Below, in pieces: positions 1 through 11,500 of a stretch of 64,000 nucleotides of DNA (position 1 is its first letter; every line of letters starts with the position of its first letter). Location of the stretch: positions 8,625,501-8,689,500 of the forward strand of contig OU015662.1 of NCBI GenBank assembly GCA_907165275.2, in the 5' to 3' direction. Made by a program: the position numbers and the translations under genes. A model generated the notes under the pieces. The model ran no database searches. It saw only the letters and a list, made by a program, of their open reading frames with translations, and had not been told where the DNA came from. This DNA is from Zygaena filipendulae. Its lineage: Eukaryota > Arthropoda > Insecta > Lepidoptera > Zygaenidae.

Positions 1-747
1 GGCATACACAACTAACAAACCACAAGCTTGCCATACTGTTTAGAGTTTAGAGCCCTTGACATTGGTGTACATTCTATTGCACTGCTTCAGTCTTTAAAAA
101 TATGTATGTGTGTGTGATTTATAGGTAATTAGCAAATGATGAATAACATGGATTAATATACTTAGTTAATGAGCATCACACTGTTTTACTTTTAGTTACA
201 AACATAATTTTTATAAAAAAAATATAGTTCCATTCCAATTAATTCATTTATTTAATAGTTTTCATTCTATGAACATATTAGTTCTAGACATGTTTTGCAA
301 AATATTAAAAAAAAATCTTGTTACTTGTGTAGAATGTACAGCAAGGTAACAAACTATAAGTAAGTAAGTAAAACATGATAATTTTTGCAAAATTTAAGAA
401 CATTGAAAAACTCCTGACAACATGCAGCATGTTATATATTTTAAGTTAAATTTCTTATTATTTATCACTTAAAACACAAGAACAAATTAATTGAACTTAT
501 TAATCAATTAACTGAATATCAATAAATGAGGTAAGCTTACTTATGACTATCATGACATCTTAATAAATTTAATTGTGTTTTATGAAAAAAAAAAAATAAG
601 TAAGTATTTTTAATTTTATAACATAAACCACCAAAAACTTGCAAAACAAATGTTCTTAAAGTATTTGATAGTTATATTTTAAACTTTTTAAACATTACAT
701 GCGGTTGCTGAAGGCGGTTTTAAAACAAATAAATGGTTACCACTCAC

Positions 748-827
748 CGATTGCTCCGCTGGCAATGTAAAAAACAGCAAGGCCAGTGTCTAAAGAATTT
801 GTTTGTTGCGCAATTTGGGTACATAAA
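748..827 (-). CDS. Probable internal exon of an unrecognised minus-strand gene
   Basis: On the minus strand an 80-nt segment lies between a good acceptor (TTTTTTCAG just above 827) and a good donor (ATCG followed by GTGAGT just below 748). One frame is open throughout and reads LCTQIAQQTNSLDTGL then AVFYIASGAIG; it would be split-codon at both ends (1 nt, 26 codons, 1 nt). The second half is hydrophobic and could be part of a membrane helix. I do not recognise the family. The rest of the gene is presumably outside the window or in exons too short to see. The splice signals and smooth amino-acid composition are what I see; that it is a real exon is inference. Confidence 0.4.
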
Positions 828-3236
828 CTGAAAAAAGAGAAATTATTTAATCAACAAAATGTAACAGTTACTCAACAAAGCAAAAAGAAAGTAAAAAAAT
901 TGAGTGAAAGTACCTACCTTTAATATTATTTAAGAAATTAATTACATTTTAACTTAGATAAACCTTGTGAGTAGTTTCTTTTAATAATAAACTATTTTAA
1001 TTAATGTAAATTCAAACAGCTGGACTTGGAAGTTCATTACTAATTTGGAAAATACGTAGCATATACAATTATATTTTTTAATAATATTTACTTACGATAT
1101 TAAAAATGTAAAAGATAAAGTGATCGCACCACATTTATATTGAATCATTATTTAAATCAACACATCACAAATCTATTATTAATTTGAGTTCTCACTATTT
1201 TGAATTTTCAACAGGGCTTACTGCTTAGTTTAATTTCAAAGTGTTTTTTATTTCGTCTGAGTTTATTTTAAAGCTAACAGGACAGGCAGACAGCACAGGA
1301 AGACAGCTGACAGACATGAGTGAGACAATAAAGCAGATTGCAGACTGGACTGGACTGGACAAGACAAGCCCATCTCTGATATTAAAAAAGTACTCTCATA
1401 CCGTAAAATGGGGTGAAAAGGGACAAAATTGAAGTTGAAATTGAAATTTTAAATTGATTTATTCCTTTTAGGAATATAAATGTCTTGGCTGTTTATTTAT
1501 TATGAAATGTCAAATTAACTAAATAACATTTAGATTTAAATAAAAGCAGGTAAAATAAATGCAATCCCCATTCACCCACAAATCGGGATTAGTTGGGATG
1601 AGTTGAGGGGTTATTGGGGAAAACTAGGGCTGACACTTTTTATTATTATAATACCTATTACAAATAATGGAATTAGGTTTTTTAAACCATTAAAAAATAA
1701 CTTCTTTGTGTCAAGGTTTTTAAGTGAACGCAAGACGTATAATAGCCATACTAGTAAAATAGTTGGTAGGTAGACGAAGACAGTAAATATTTTAATAACT
1801 AATTTAGTGACAACCCTAAAAAATCCATACCTATTCATACTTAAGTCGTTTCTATTCAACTCATTTATGTCCCTTTTAGCCCTCTCTTTGTCCCTATTCA
1901 TACATGACACGTCTCGATTCACCCCAAATAACTACAGATTTTTAGTGTCTATCTAATTAATCAAAAAACATTAATACTAATTAAATATTTAGACTTATCT
2001 TTATTTTATTTAATAGTCTAAACACTTTACAACTTATCTATATTACACACACCTTCACAAAAGTCGATACAAAATTTATAATACAAAGTTTCTAAACACG
2101 TATTTTGCAGGCATCACGAGGGTTACCTCTAAGGAAGATTAATTTCATTGTTATTCAGTGTTGGCAGGAAAAAAATTCCAAAAGCGAAATTAAGGTTGAA
2201 CTGTGTCGAGTTACTTCCAAAAGTTCCAGAAAAGAATCGAAATGCATCTTACTGATGCATTTTAGAGTAAAAAACTTCAGAAAAAATTAAATAGGTGATG
2301 AATGTATGTACTTAGTTTATTTTGCCTTCCCTGAAAGAGGTAACTGTTTCCTAAAAATTACCTTACCTTCTTTCTGATTACAGTATTAAAGCGCATTATA
2401 TTGGCATAATGCTCAACGTTGAATGTTTCAACTACAGCAATTAGAATGAAAGTATTAGCACAATTCGGCATTGTGCGCAACTGAGTCGCATTATGCTCTA
2501 TTATGCTCTGTAACTGGAAAACAGGGTAAAGCCACGCAGCGAAAATCGACCGTCTTTGTCTAGGCGGCTTAGCTTGGTGAGGCGATTTCTGAAACGACTA
2601 GCCGCACAGCGCAAATCAACCCGTGTAAGCCCCTCTTTATTTGCATTTAAAACTGTAGTAGGTGTAGCGAAATAATATGTTTCTAAGGAAGTTCAAGTGA
2701 AAAAAAACATGTTTAAAACCGATAATCGTAGTTTTGTATTGATCTCTCGTTAGCTTTCCCTCGTAGTGATTATTTGCTCAGTGCTTTCCCTCTTTTAAGA
2801 CCTTAAGCCAGAGAGAAGGTAATCACTACGTTTTAAGAGACGGGACTTCCTTACTTGGTTTTGGAATCCATTTAGCAGACCCAGCAATACCAACACAGCG
2901 AAAATTTAAATGTCAAATACTTCATAACTCATGGGTACCAACATTAACGAGAACAATAGGGATTGCCACATGTAGTTCCTGATTAAATCGATATCGATAA
3001 ATTATCATTAGAGCATCGTGGGCTTCATACCAGGTGAATTAAATCTACAACGGGGGAAAACATTTGTCGTAAAATTGAAACAATAAATTATTATTTTTAT
3101 TTATTTATTATTATTCCAATATTTTAGTTTGTCATGATGATGATGTTATTAGATAGATAGATATTTATTTATTTTTTAAAAATTACATTTACATTATATG
3201 TCAAAATTAAATAACCTATTTGGGAAAGTAAATGAT
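828..3236. other. AT-rich spacer, no gene supported
   Basis: No convincing exon on either strand. It is AT-rich with short homopolymer runs. A block at 2530-2880 has two arms carrying GTAGTGATT and AATCACTAC motifs (2763-2778 and 2820-2832), a short inverted repeat. The same motif recurs near 4602, 4652, 32908 and 49698, so this is probably the end of a small transposon. The short open frames at 1241-1432, 1611-1922 and 2105-2290 have no splice, composition or family support. Confidence 0.5.
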
Positions 3237-3429
3237 TTACTTCGCAGTGCCTCCTTGTTGAGCCTTGTTTAGATTATGGGTAGAAATATCCTCCGAAAGC
3301 GAAAAACTTTCGTTTATCTTCCGACATTCGTTTCCTACATCTCCACAGACATATTTTATATCGTGAAGTTTTTCGATTGGAATGTAAGCTAAGTCATCAT
3401 TTCCAATATTTTTTACCCATTGTCGACAT
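3237..3429 (-). CDS. THAP-like zinc-finger exon (3' part)
   Basis: Minus-strand exon opening after a TTTAATTTCAG acceptor. It continues in frame from the exon at 3794-3850 and reads CRQWVKNIGNDDL, then IPIEKLHDIKYVCGD. The C-x-x-W core and the closing VCGD are the pattern of a THAP domain, a C2CH zinc-binding DNA-binding fold common in animal regulatory and transposase-derived proteins. In an intact THAP domain the closing Cys-Gly-Asp is followed by His-Phe. Here the frame reads on as VGNECRK to a stop at 3237, so either the zinc-ligand His is lost or the exon really ends at 3339, where GTAGGA follows GAT as a possible donor, with HF on a further exon that I did not find. AATAAA motifs on this strand near 3165-3175 would suit the shorter reading-through transcript. 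Confidence 0.45.
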
Positions 3430-3793
3430 CTGAAATTAAAATATCTATCAATCATGCAAGTACACTTAGAAACAAGATAGAGTATAATATAGTTCTTTAT
3501 ACAGAAGACGAGGTTCACTTTATTACAATACGATCATAATACTTAATGAAAACTGCAGTAAGTAATGAAAAAAGTATACGCAGCAGCAGCTATACAAAAA
3601 TATTCCAAAATATTCACTATAACAGCATCATTCATTAAAGTTTATCGACTCACTTTATCGATAGTGAAGATTTACATCACTATGGTTTACAAACATGCAA
3701 ATATTTTTGCTCATTTCAAAAGATAGTGTATTATTTTAATGCTGATAGCTGAAGAGAACAAAATACTTTATTACTTTACTCAAGCTTACTTAC

Positions 3794-3850
3794 CGGTCTT
3801 CATCTATAGGAAATTTCGTGATAAATTTCCTTTTATTTAAATTTTTTCGA
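3794..3850 (-). CDS. THAP-like zinc-finger exon (5' part)
   Basis: Minus-strand segment reading RKFITKFPIDEDR up to a GTAAGT donor just below 3794. The phase-2 join to the acceptor above 3429 gives FPIDEDR-CRQWVKN, which matches the F-P-x-D-x-x-R-x-x-x-W stretch of THAP domains. The first pair of zinc cysteines should lie upstream. In the same frame an RRCSTYVIC-like stretch is visible (about 3872-3890) but is separated by an in-frame TAG near 3852. So either an acceptor sits at that ATAG or the gene is decaying. No start codon is identified. The correct-phase intron argues for a real, or recently real, spliced gene. Confidence 0.4.
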
Positions 3851-4589
3851 CTCTATCTTTTTCTACAAATTACATACGTACTACACCGTCTAATCGGTGC
3901 TATTTCACTACCCAATCACAAGAAAATAGTTTTTAATAGTCACACTGCACTTTTCAAAGCGTAAATCACACAAAAATTTTAAAAATCACACAATTATTTT
4001 CCCAAATAACAACATGCGTCGCCATGACAAACAGATGACAGATTGTAAGAAAGATTCAGAGACAAAAGACTGAAATAGCATGTGAGGCCATCTTTGATGC
4101 CATGGAAAAAAAAAATTAAAAAAAAAATGAGTGCTAAATACGAACAAAATTTAATTTGTTCCTAGTTGCGTTAGACTGCCTTAAGCTAGGTCTTTAGAGA
4201 AGCGATAAGTTCCGTTCCTTTACAATTTGGTATGCAACATTGCGTCACAGATAATATTATAATTATATTGTTTCATATTTTTAAAATAACTTTGAATGTC
4301 CCTAGAAAATGCTATTTGTTTTGGAACGGCCTCCGTCTTGAATTTTTTTAACCGACCGACCTCATTGACACTTGTCTTTTCATCTGCATTGACATCATAG
4401 TGCTATCCGTATAAACGGACATATCAGTGAGGTCTTTTGGCGGCATTTGAGCAAAATGGACGTGAGTTTAATTTCTTTGTTTTACAAATTAGTTTAAAGT
4501 GGTGGTTGAGCCGCATACGCACACACACCTACACTTGACCTACCTCTATATCTAATCTATGGAATCTGTATCCCTTATTCCATCCCTCA

Positions 4590-5165
4590 GAAGAATAACG
4601 CGTAGTGATTACCTTCTCTCTGCGCGCGCCCAGTTCAAACTGTTCCCTCCACGTAGTGATTACCTTCTCTCTGGTTCCCTCGACATGAGAGTACGTCCGC
4701 CGCCATGGCGAGCTACAGCTCCGCGCCCGCCGCCAAAAACCACACCGCATCGCAGAACTAGGCCTAGTGTTATTATGTGTACTGAACATTGACTGATGGT
4801 GTATGGTATGTAATTAAAATTAAGTGTAATAGAAGAACTGAAGGAGAACCAGCACCTGCTCTCAAAGGTATTTACCCTAACTTCTCACCCTCAACCCTCA
4901 TTGCCCGGCCTTCTCAATCCGGGCATCTCCATGGTTAATACTGTGTAAACGTAGTGCAATTTGCATAATAGTGGTCAATTAGTGATTAACAGTATGTGTA
5001 AACAGTGAAATAATATGAAATGGGGTGTTCATCGGGGGTTTGTCGTTTTACTAAACAACATTAACAACATTACTTCAAAGAAGAAAAATACTACTGAATT
5101 GGGTGTATGGACTTAGCTTCCTTTACCTTCCCCATTGGGGTAAAAACTAAAAAAAAATAATAAAA
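4590..5165 (+). repeat. Repeat-rich stretch upstream of MSH2
   Basis: Two copies of CGTAGTGATTACCTTCTC lie 50 bp apart (4602 and 4652). From about 4800 a region follows that ends in an A-rich tail (5140-5170, runs of A with TAAAA), as expected for the 3' end of a non-LTR retrotransposon on the plus strand. The class assignment is inference; no retrotransposon protein is left. The insertion lies just before the likely MSH2 promoter. Confidence 0.35.
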
Positions 5166-5228
5166 ATAAATGACGGCTGACGCGAGCGTCGAGTGACGCC
5201 TGACACTTAAGACAGCGCAGTCAGGGTA

Positions 5229-5237
5229 TTTCGCGCC
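5229..5237 (+). promoter_or_regulatory. E2F-like site in the probable MSH2 promoter
   Basis: TTTCGCGCC is an exact match to the E2F consensus TTTSGCGCS and lies about 300 bp upstream of the MSH2 start codon. The surrounding 5165-5240 is the only CpG-rich stretch here (GACGCGAGCGTCGAGTGACG). MSH2 acts at S phase, and E2F control of mismatch-repair genes is known in other animals, so a functional site is plausible. This rests on one motif only. Confidence 0.4.
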
Positions 5238-5533
5238 AGTAATTTCAATTTGTTTTGTTTGTACTTTAGCTGATAATTTGTATTTCTATTTTGTGCTTTT
5301 GGTTACTAATCACTTGATGTTGATTTTGGTCTTTGTAAAACGTACTAACTAGTGGTTTTAAAAATCAAACGTAATTATTTGATTCTAAAGAGTTTAATAC
5401 CTGAATTACACGAAACTGTAATCACTTTGTTTTAATTAGAAATAAATTTAAAAAATCCTTAAACCTGGGGTCTGGATGTGGATAAGCGTAATTATTTTGA
5501 CTTGAATCGCACTCATCTTTTCAGTTTTCAGTC

Positions 5534-5570
5534 ATGTCCTCGTTACAACCTGTTCACGCGCTCAGTTTAG
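5534..5570 (+). CDS. MSH2: MSH2 exon 1
   Basis: Start codon and 12 residues ([12 protein letters not shown]) plus one base, then donor GTAAAC. The Q-P and L-x-L spacing matches the extreme N-terminus of animal MSH2. The ATG follows a TTTTCAG-like pyrimidine stretch, so a noncoding leader exon upstream is possible. Only 37 coding bases, which gene finders easily miss. Confidence 0.85.
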
Positions 5571-8500
5571 GTAAACATGTTTCGTCTATCTGTATAGTAA
5601 CTAGTTAAAACTGGCATTGAATTATATTTTGTAGTTGTAGGTACCTTTACATAGTATACTTGTAACCTTCTGTGTAATACCTTTTTTTTTCATTTACAGA
5701 CTCTGTTCAACAACAGGCATTCATCAAATATTACAACTCTTTGCCTGAGGTAGGTAAAAGTCCCAAGATGAAATCAGGCATATACCTTTGTGCCTGGGAT
5801 AAAATATTGATACAATATGCTAATACGTACACACATACACTCATTATAATGTGATTAGTCATTTATGTGTGATTGAGTAAAAAATTTCAACAGTCATCAC
5901 AAAACTTTCCCATTTATTTCAATTTCACTAGCTGTTCCACGGGAATTCTTGGACAAAGTGTATGCAAAATCTCACAATAATTGGTTGAGTGTTTAACAGT
6001 TAAGGTAAAAGCGTAATAAACAAACTCATATTCACTTTAGGATTAGCTGTAGCCGGCTGTTTGGGCTGTGAGTTTTTGTCAGTCTATCACACTATTATTC
6101 TATAAGCTAAGTGTAGAATGCATTAAATATTTTAACAATTGATGCTCCTTTATACTATAGTGCTAAAGTTTAATAAAAGTGTGATAATGTTTAGCTGTTT
6201 TCAATGCTAATCATAGTATGAGTTTTATTGATAACTAGCTGTGCCCCACAGTTTCACCCGCGGTAATTTCGGAATTCCCGCAGGAATTCCAGAATAAAAG
6301 GTACCCTATGTCTTTCTCTGTACCCCTGACAATGTGCATGCCAAATTTCATCCAAATCTGTTCAGCCGTTTTTGCTTGATTGAGTAACAAACATCTAAAC
6401 ATCCAAACATCCACACTTTCACATTTATAATATTAGTAGGAAGTAGGATTATGGTTCTTAGTGTAGGTATTACTTGTGCTTACCTTTGAATCCATTATTT
6501 GAATTGCAAAAGTTTAAAAATAAATGGTACAAAGTCAATTTTTTTTATATATATACTTATCTATTTTTTAATAACTAAGTAATTCTAAGTTATTATAATT
6601 ATAATTTAGTTTTTGAAATTAAATTAATTATTACCTTTAGCTTCTAAACCATGATACTACTTTATCTTTGGCATTTGTGAACTTATTAGATACAGAACTC
6701 CAGAAGCCTGGTTTTTGTGTGGTTGTTGTCTGGTCTGATACTGTTGATGTAGTAGTTACAGTCACTTGGGGATCTACATGTCTGTATGGCAATTGTGGGC
6801 TCCTTTCTTCATGTAACTGTCCATTATGAATTCTTCTAGACTCCAATTCTTGCTGATAGAAATCATTTCCTTGACTATTAATATTGGTCAATGATTGAGT
6901 TTCAAATTGCTGTGTTTCAGCTTGCTGTTGCAAATTATCTTTAGGTTCCCAAACGGTCTGAACCTGTTGGCCAAGGTTGTCGTTTATTGTTATCTGTTGA
7001 TCGAGACTGTCACTGGTTTGCCCATAAAACTGGTGGTCTTTACTTGACTGCTGTACCTCATCAGACAAATGCTCAGTAATTTCCTTTTGTATGTCAGTAC
7101 TATGTGTACTAGTGCTTAATGTAGGTCTTTTCGTAATCTCATTGGATTTAAGACCTCTTTGTAGCTGCCTTTCTTGTTCAAGCCATTGCTGTATACTAAC
7201 AACACTAAATCCATTTTCAATGTTTTCATTGTTAGTCTGAACAGAATTTGATTGAGTGTCATTAAAATTTTGCTTATGGTTAGATTGTGTTTGGTTAGAT
7301 GTATTGGTTAGATGTATTTCTTCTGTTGTCTCGTGGGGTTTATTAATCTGCAAAATATTTTTTTCTTGATCTTTCGAGGATTCCACCTCCACTGGTATTT
7401 CTTCTTCATAACCAATATCACCACGTCCTACATCAGATAGTCTCTTTTTTTTATTGTCATTATATGTAGCCATTGTTATATTACTTTCTTTTTCATTTTT
7501 ATTGTGTTTATAATCATTATTTGCTGTATTTACATTGTTACTTGAGCTGTAACTATGGTGGTATGCGTTTTGGGAACTTGCTGCATTGTATTGATGCTCA
7601 TGTGCCCAGTTTTCACTGTAGGTGTTTGTGTTACTGTGAGAATGAATGTTACTGTAGTCGTTTGTGCCAAAGTTGTTGTTATTGATTGTTAATTGACTTT
7701 CTAGACTATCTATTTTACCCCACAAGTCTTGCAAGCCATGAGACTGTGTATTTGCGTTAATATTTGCTACTGGTGTTTGTGTATCTTCTGCTGGCTCCCA
7801 AACAGGTTTTATTTGTTCATTAAAACCACTGTTTATATTGTTATGACCAAATACGTCTAAATTTTGTGTCTGTTGGTTAACTTGATTTTCTTTTTGAAAG
7901 TGAAATTGATTCTTATTTTGAACCTCATGGTCCATATGAGCAAAATGATTCCATGTATTGTGTGTTTCTTGCCCTAATTCCATCGTATTATAAAATTGCC
8001 TAAAGTCTTTCCAGTTATTTTGAGTTTGTTGGCCAGCATTGTTTGCATTTTCGCTGTTTAATCTTTGCCCTTCAAAATCCTTTATATTCTCGTTTGTTAT
8101 TTGTTGACTGAAGTCCATCAAGTTATCACTATTTGGCAGGTGCTGTTCTAGATTTTGTACTTGAGTTTGTGTTTGCTGTCCTAAGTTAACCAAGCTATCA
8201 CTGATTTGTGGGTGCTGACCTAAATCCTCTAGTTGTGTTTGTGTTTGTTGTCCAAAATCTACCAAGCTATCGCTGCTTTGCGAGTGTTGGCCTAAGTCCT
8301 CTAAATGTTCGTTAGGTTGCATTTGTTGACCAAAGTCAACTAAGCTACCACTATTTTGGGGGTGCTGACCTAAATCCTCTAGTTGTGTTTGTGTTTGTTG
8401 TCCAAAATCCACCAAGCTATCGCTGCTTTGCGGGTGTTGGCCCAAGTCCTCTAAATGTTCGTTAGTTTGCATTTGTTGACCAAAGTTAACTAAGCTACCA

Positions 8501-11500
8501 CTATTTTCGGGGTGCTGACCTAAAGCCTCTAGTTGTGTTTGTGTTTGTTGTCCAAAACCCACCAAGCTGTCACCGCTTTGCGGGCGTTGGCCCAAATCCT
8601 CTAAATGTTCGTCAGTTTGCATTTGTTGACTGAAGTCAACTAAGCTACCACTATTTTGGGGGTGCTGACCTAAATCCTCTAGTTGTGTTTGTGTTTGTTG
8701 TCCAAAATCCACCAAGCTATCGCTGCTTTGCGGGTGTTGGCCCAAGTCCTCTAAATGTTCGTTAGTTTGCATTTGTTGACCAAAATCAACTAAGCTACCA
8801 CTATTTTGGGGGTGCTGACCTAAATCCTCTAATTGTCTTTGTGTTTGTTGTCCAAAATCCACTAAACTGTCGCTACTTTGAGGGTGCTGACCCAAATCTT
8901 CTATACGTTCGTTAGTTTGAATTTGTTGCCCGAAATCTACTAAACCCTCATTGTTTTGTGGATGCTGCTCAAAATTTTGAAACTGATTATAATTTTGAGT
9001 CTGTTGACCTAAGTCTTCTGTTTGATCCCATTGATTTACAGGCTGTTGTCCTAAGTCATAATCTTCCCACCTGCTCTGCCTTCCATAGGAATATGGATAA
9101 GGATTGGCTTCGTTATTTAAGTTCGAATTACCCGTACTTGCTGAACGAGCTACACGCAGATGTCCGTTAGGATCACATTCTACGACACATCCTTGTTTAT
9201 ATTGAGATCCATATTGGTTTGATGAATGCGAAGCTTGGGTACCTGATGTCAATTTTTGAGATACTTGACCTTCATATAATCCATTTGAACTAGGCAATAT
9301 TACGTAGGGATCACCTTGTCTTTCCCACGATTTGTGGTATGAATAAGAAGAGTGATAACTTTTTGGTCTAGTGTCTGAACTTGTTTGAATGTCACCTGTA
9401 TTAGATATGCCACCTAAGCTTAAATCGGCGTTGTTATGTAAGTCTGAAGTTAAACCGTACGATGCACCATGTTGCTGAGCTTCTATAGCATTATGATCCG
9501 TTTGATAACGTGATTGGCTGGTAGAAGCCGATTTGGTATGAGCGTTATAGTTACTATAAGCATTGTTCGTATGAGAACTTTGAGCACCTACTTCTTGAGT
9601 GCCGTAGTGGTGGTTTCCAACGCTTGCAACTTGTGCATCTTCATAAAGCTCACTATTCATAGGAACAGTAGGAATTGGCCCTACAACAACTGGCTGTGTA
9701 TTGTGTTTTTCCCATTCCTTACGGTAACTGTACGATGACTCATAGTTCTTAGCGTTATTGTTTAGAGCATTGCCACGATGCGCACTGTTAGTAAATGATT
9801 CAGCATCAGTATTTGCTATACCATTGTGATATTGAGAAGATAGCTGTGAGGCATCATATGTTTGCGCAGCAATGGGTATGATTATTCTTGTGCCGGGCCG
9901 CAGTACTACTCTGGCTGGTTCGCCAGCTACCACCCGAGTTTGCGCATTTGAACCGTAATTAATCGCACTATGCAAATCCCTTTGACCGTAATTGCTTTGC
10001 GCTCGCTGACCTGCTTGCGTATAGTATATGGAATCGGCATTTGTTGCTTCTCTGCCAAAGTTGTTACTTCTGTCGTACAGGTGGTCTGACTGAAGGCCAT
10101 TTGCGTTAGTTTGCAGCGATCCGCTGTGCGCTTGTCGTTGATATGCACTGTTGTAAGCAGAATTTTCCGATTGGCTACTGTATTCTGAGTTGTGTGCCGT
10201 AGCGCTGTGTCCTGCGCTATAGCCTCCGTGGGAGAGTGATTGGTGGGTACTGTCGTAAGAACTGCCGTGAAGTCGTGAGCCTTCTTCAAAGTTCCGACCT
10301 TGCAGATTACTAAGATCATAGTTTCCTGATCCATATATGCCTCTCGAATTGGCGGCAGTGTAGACACTTCCAGTTCTTTCGTGAAAAGATTCTCCCAATT
10401 CCCCTTGAACTTGATTAACGGCTCCACTCATTTGCCTTTGAGCAAGAGAATCCATGTTGTGAGCGCGCTCGTAATTCCCTCCCATGTTGCCTCGTTGAGC
10501 ACCGTAATAACCCGATTTGCTTCCTTCGTCAGTGGAACTCCTTGAAAACTGGAAGTCTTCCTTTTCTTTGTATACCTCGGGTTTTGCGATTGCTAGCGTC
10601 CAAGCAACAGCTATGACGAAGAATCGCTTCATTTTGAATTTTTTCTGTAAAGATTAAACAATAAACAAATAAATTTTACGATGCTCCTACTGATTTGTGT
10701 TGTTTCGTTTTCTAAAAATAAATGCCGAATATTTAGAGAAATTCTTTTCTTAAATCCTGAAAGTATGTATAGGCCTGTATTCTAAATACCATACAGACAA
10801 ACAGAAATAATCTTAAAAACCATTATTAGATCATTTCCTTTTAAATATATTCAATACATACCTACAGCTTTATACGGACAGCTTTAAATGAACCTACATG
10901 TTATTTCACTTTAAGTATCTCCTTTTTTGTTAGTGACTAGCGGTCCGCACGGTTTCACGCGCGGGAATTCCGGGATAATAAGTACCCTATGTCCTTCTCT
11001 GTACCCCTGACAACGTGCATGCCGAATTTCATTCAAATCCGTTCAGCCGTTTTTGCGTGGTTGAGTAGCAAACATTCAAACATCCACACTTTCACATTTA
11101 TAATATTAGTAGGATTTAATCATAATCATTACTGTATTTATCTTCGTTTGTCTTTAATGCATATATCGCATGCGCATTCATCCATTCATCCTAAAACTTT
11201 GGTAAACACTTCTGCACACTCCTGCGAAGGCTTGTGGCAAAAAAAAGGCTTTGCAACGCTTGCCGGGAACAACAACTTAGTAAATAAATTCCATACACTA
11301 TTTTTCATTCGACCGATTAACACAGTCAGTTTGCTCTTTCGTCTGTTAGTCTACACAAAACCTCTTCGACTTATCCTGAAGTATCTTACAATAAGTTATC
11401 GATGGATTGAAAAATCGGCTCTTAATTTTATTAAATTGATAACTTACCTAAAACAATAAAATCAGAAGCACAGTCCACACTCCACGTTCGTTACATTCGC

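Noticed and set aside
1611..1922. 103-residue frame with MNRD repeats
   Set aside because: No family resemblance, no splice context, and low-complexity sequence; chance reading.
8090..9060. Regularly spaced direct repeats resembling a CRISPR array
   Set aside because: The genome is eukaryotic, the repeats are in coding frame with no unique spacers, and they encode the 50-residue protein repeat.
9927..10427. 166-residue minus-strand frame overlapping the nested gene
   Set aside because: It is an alternate frame of the repetitive 1331-codon gene, lacks any domain, and has no start or splice context of its own.
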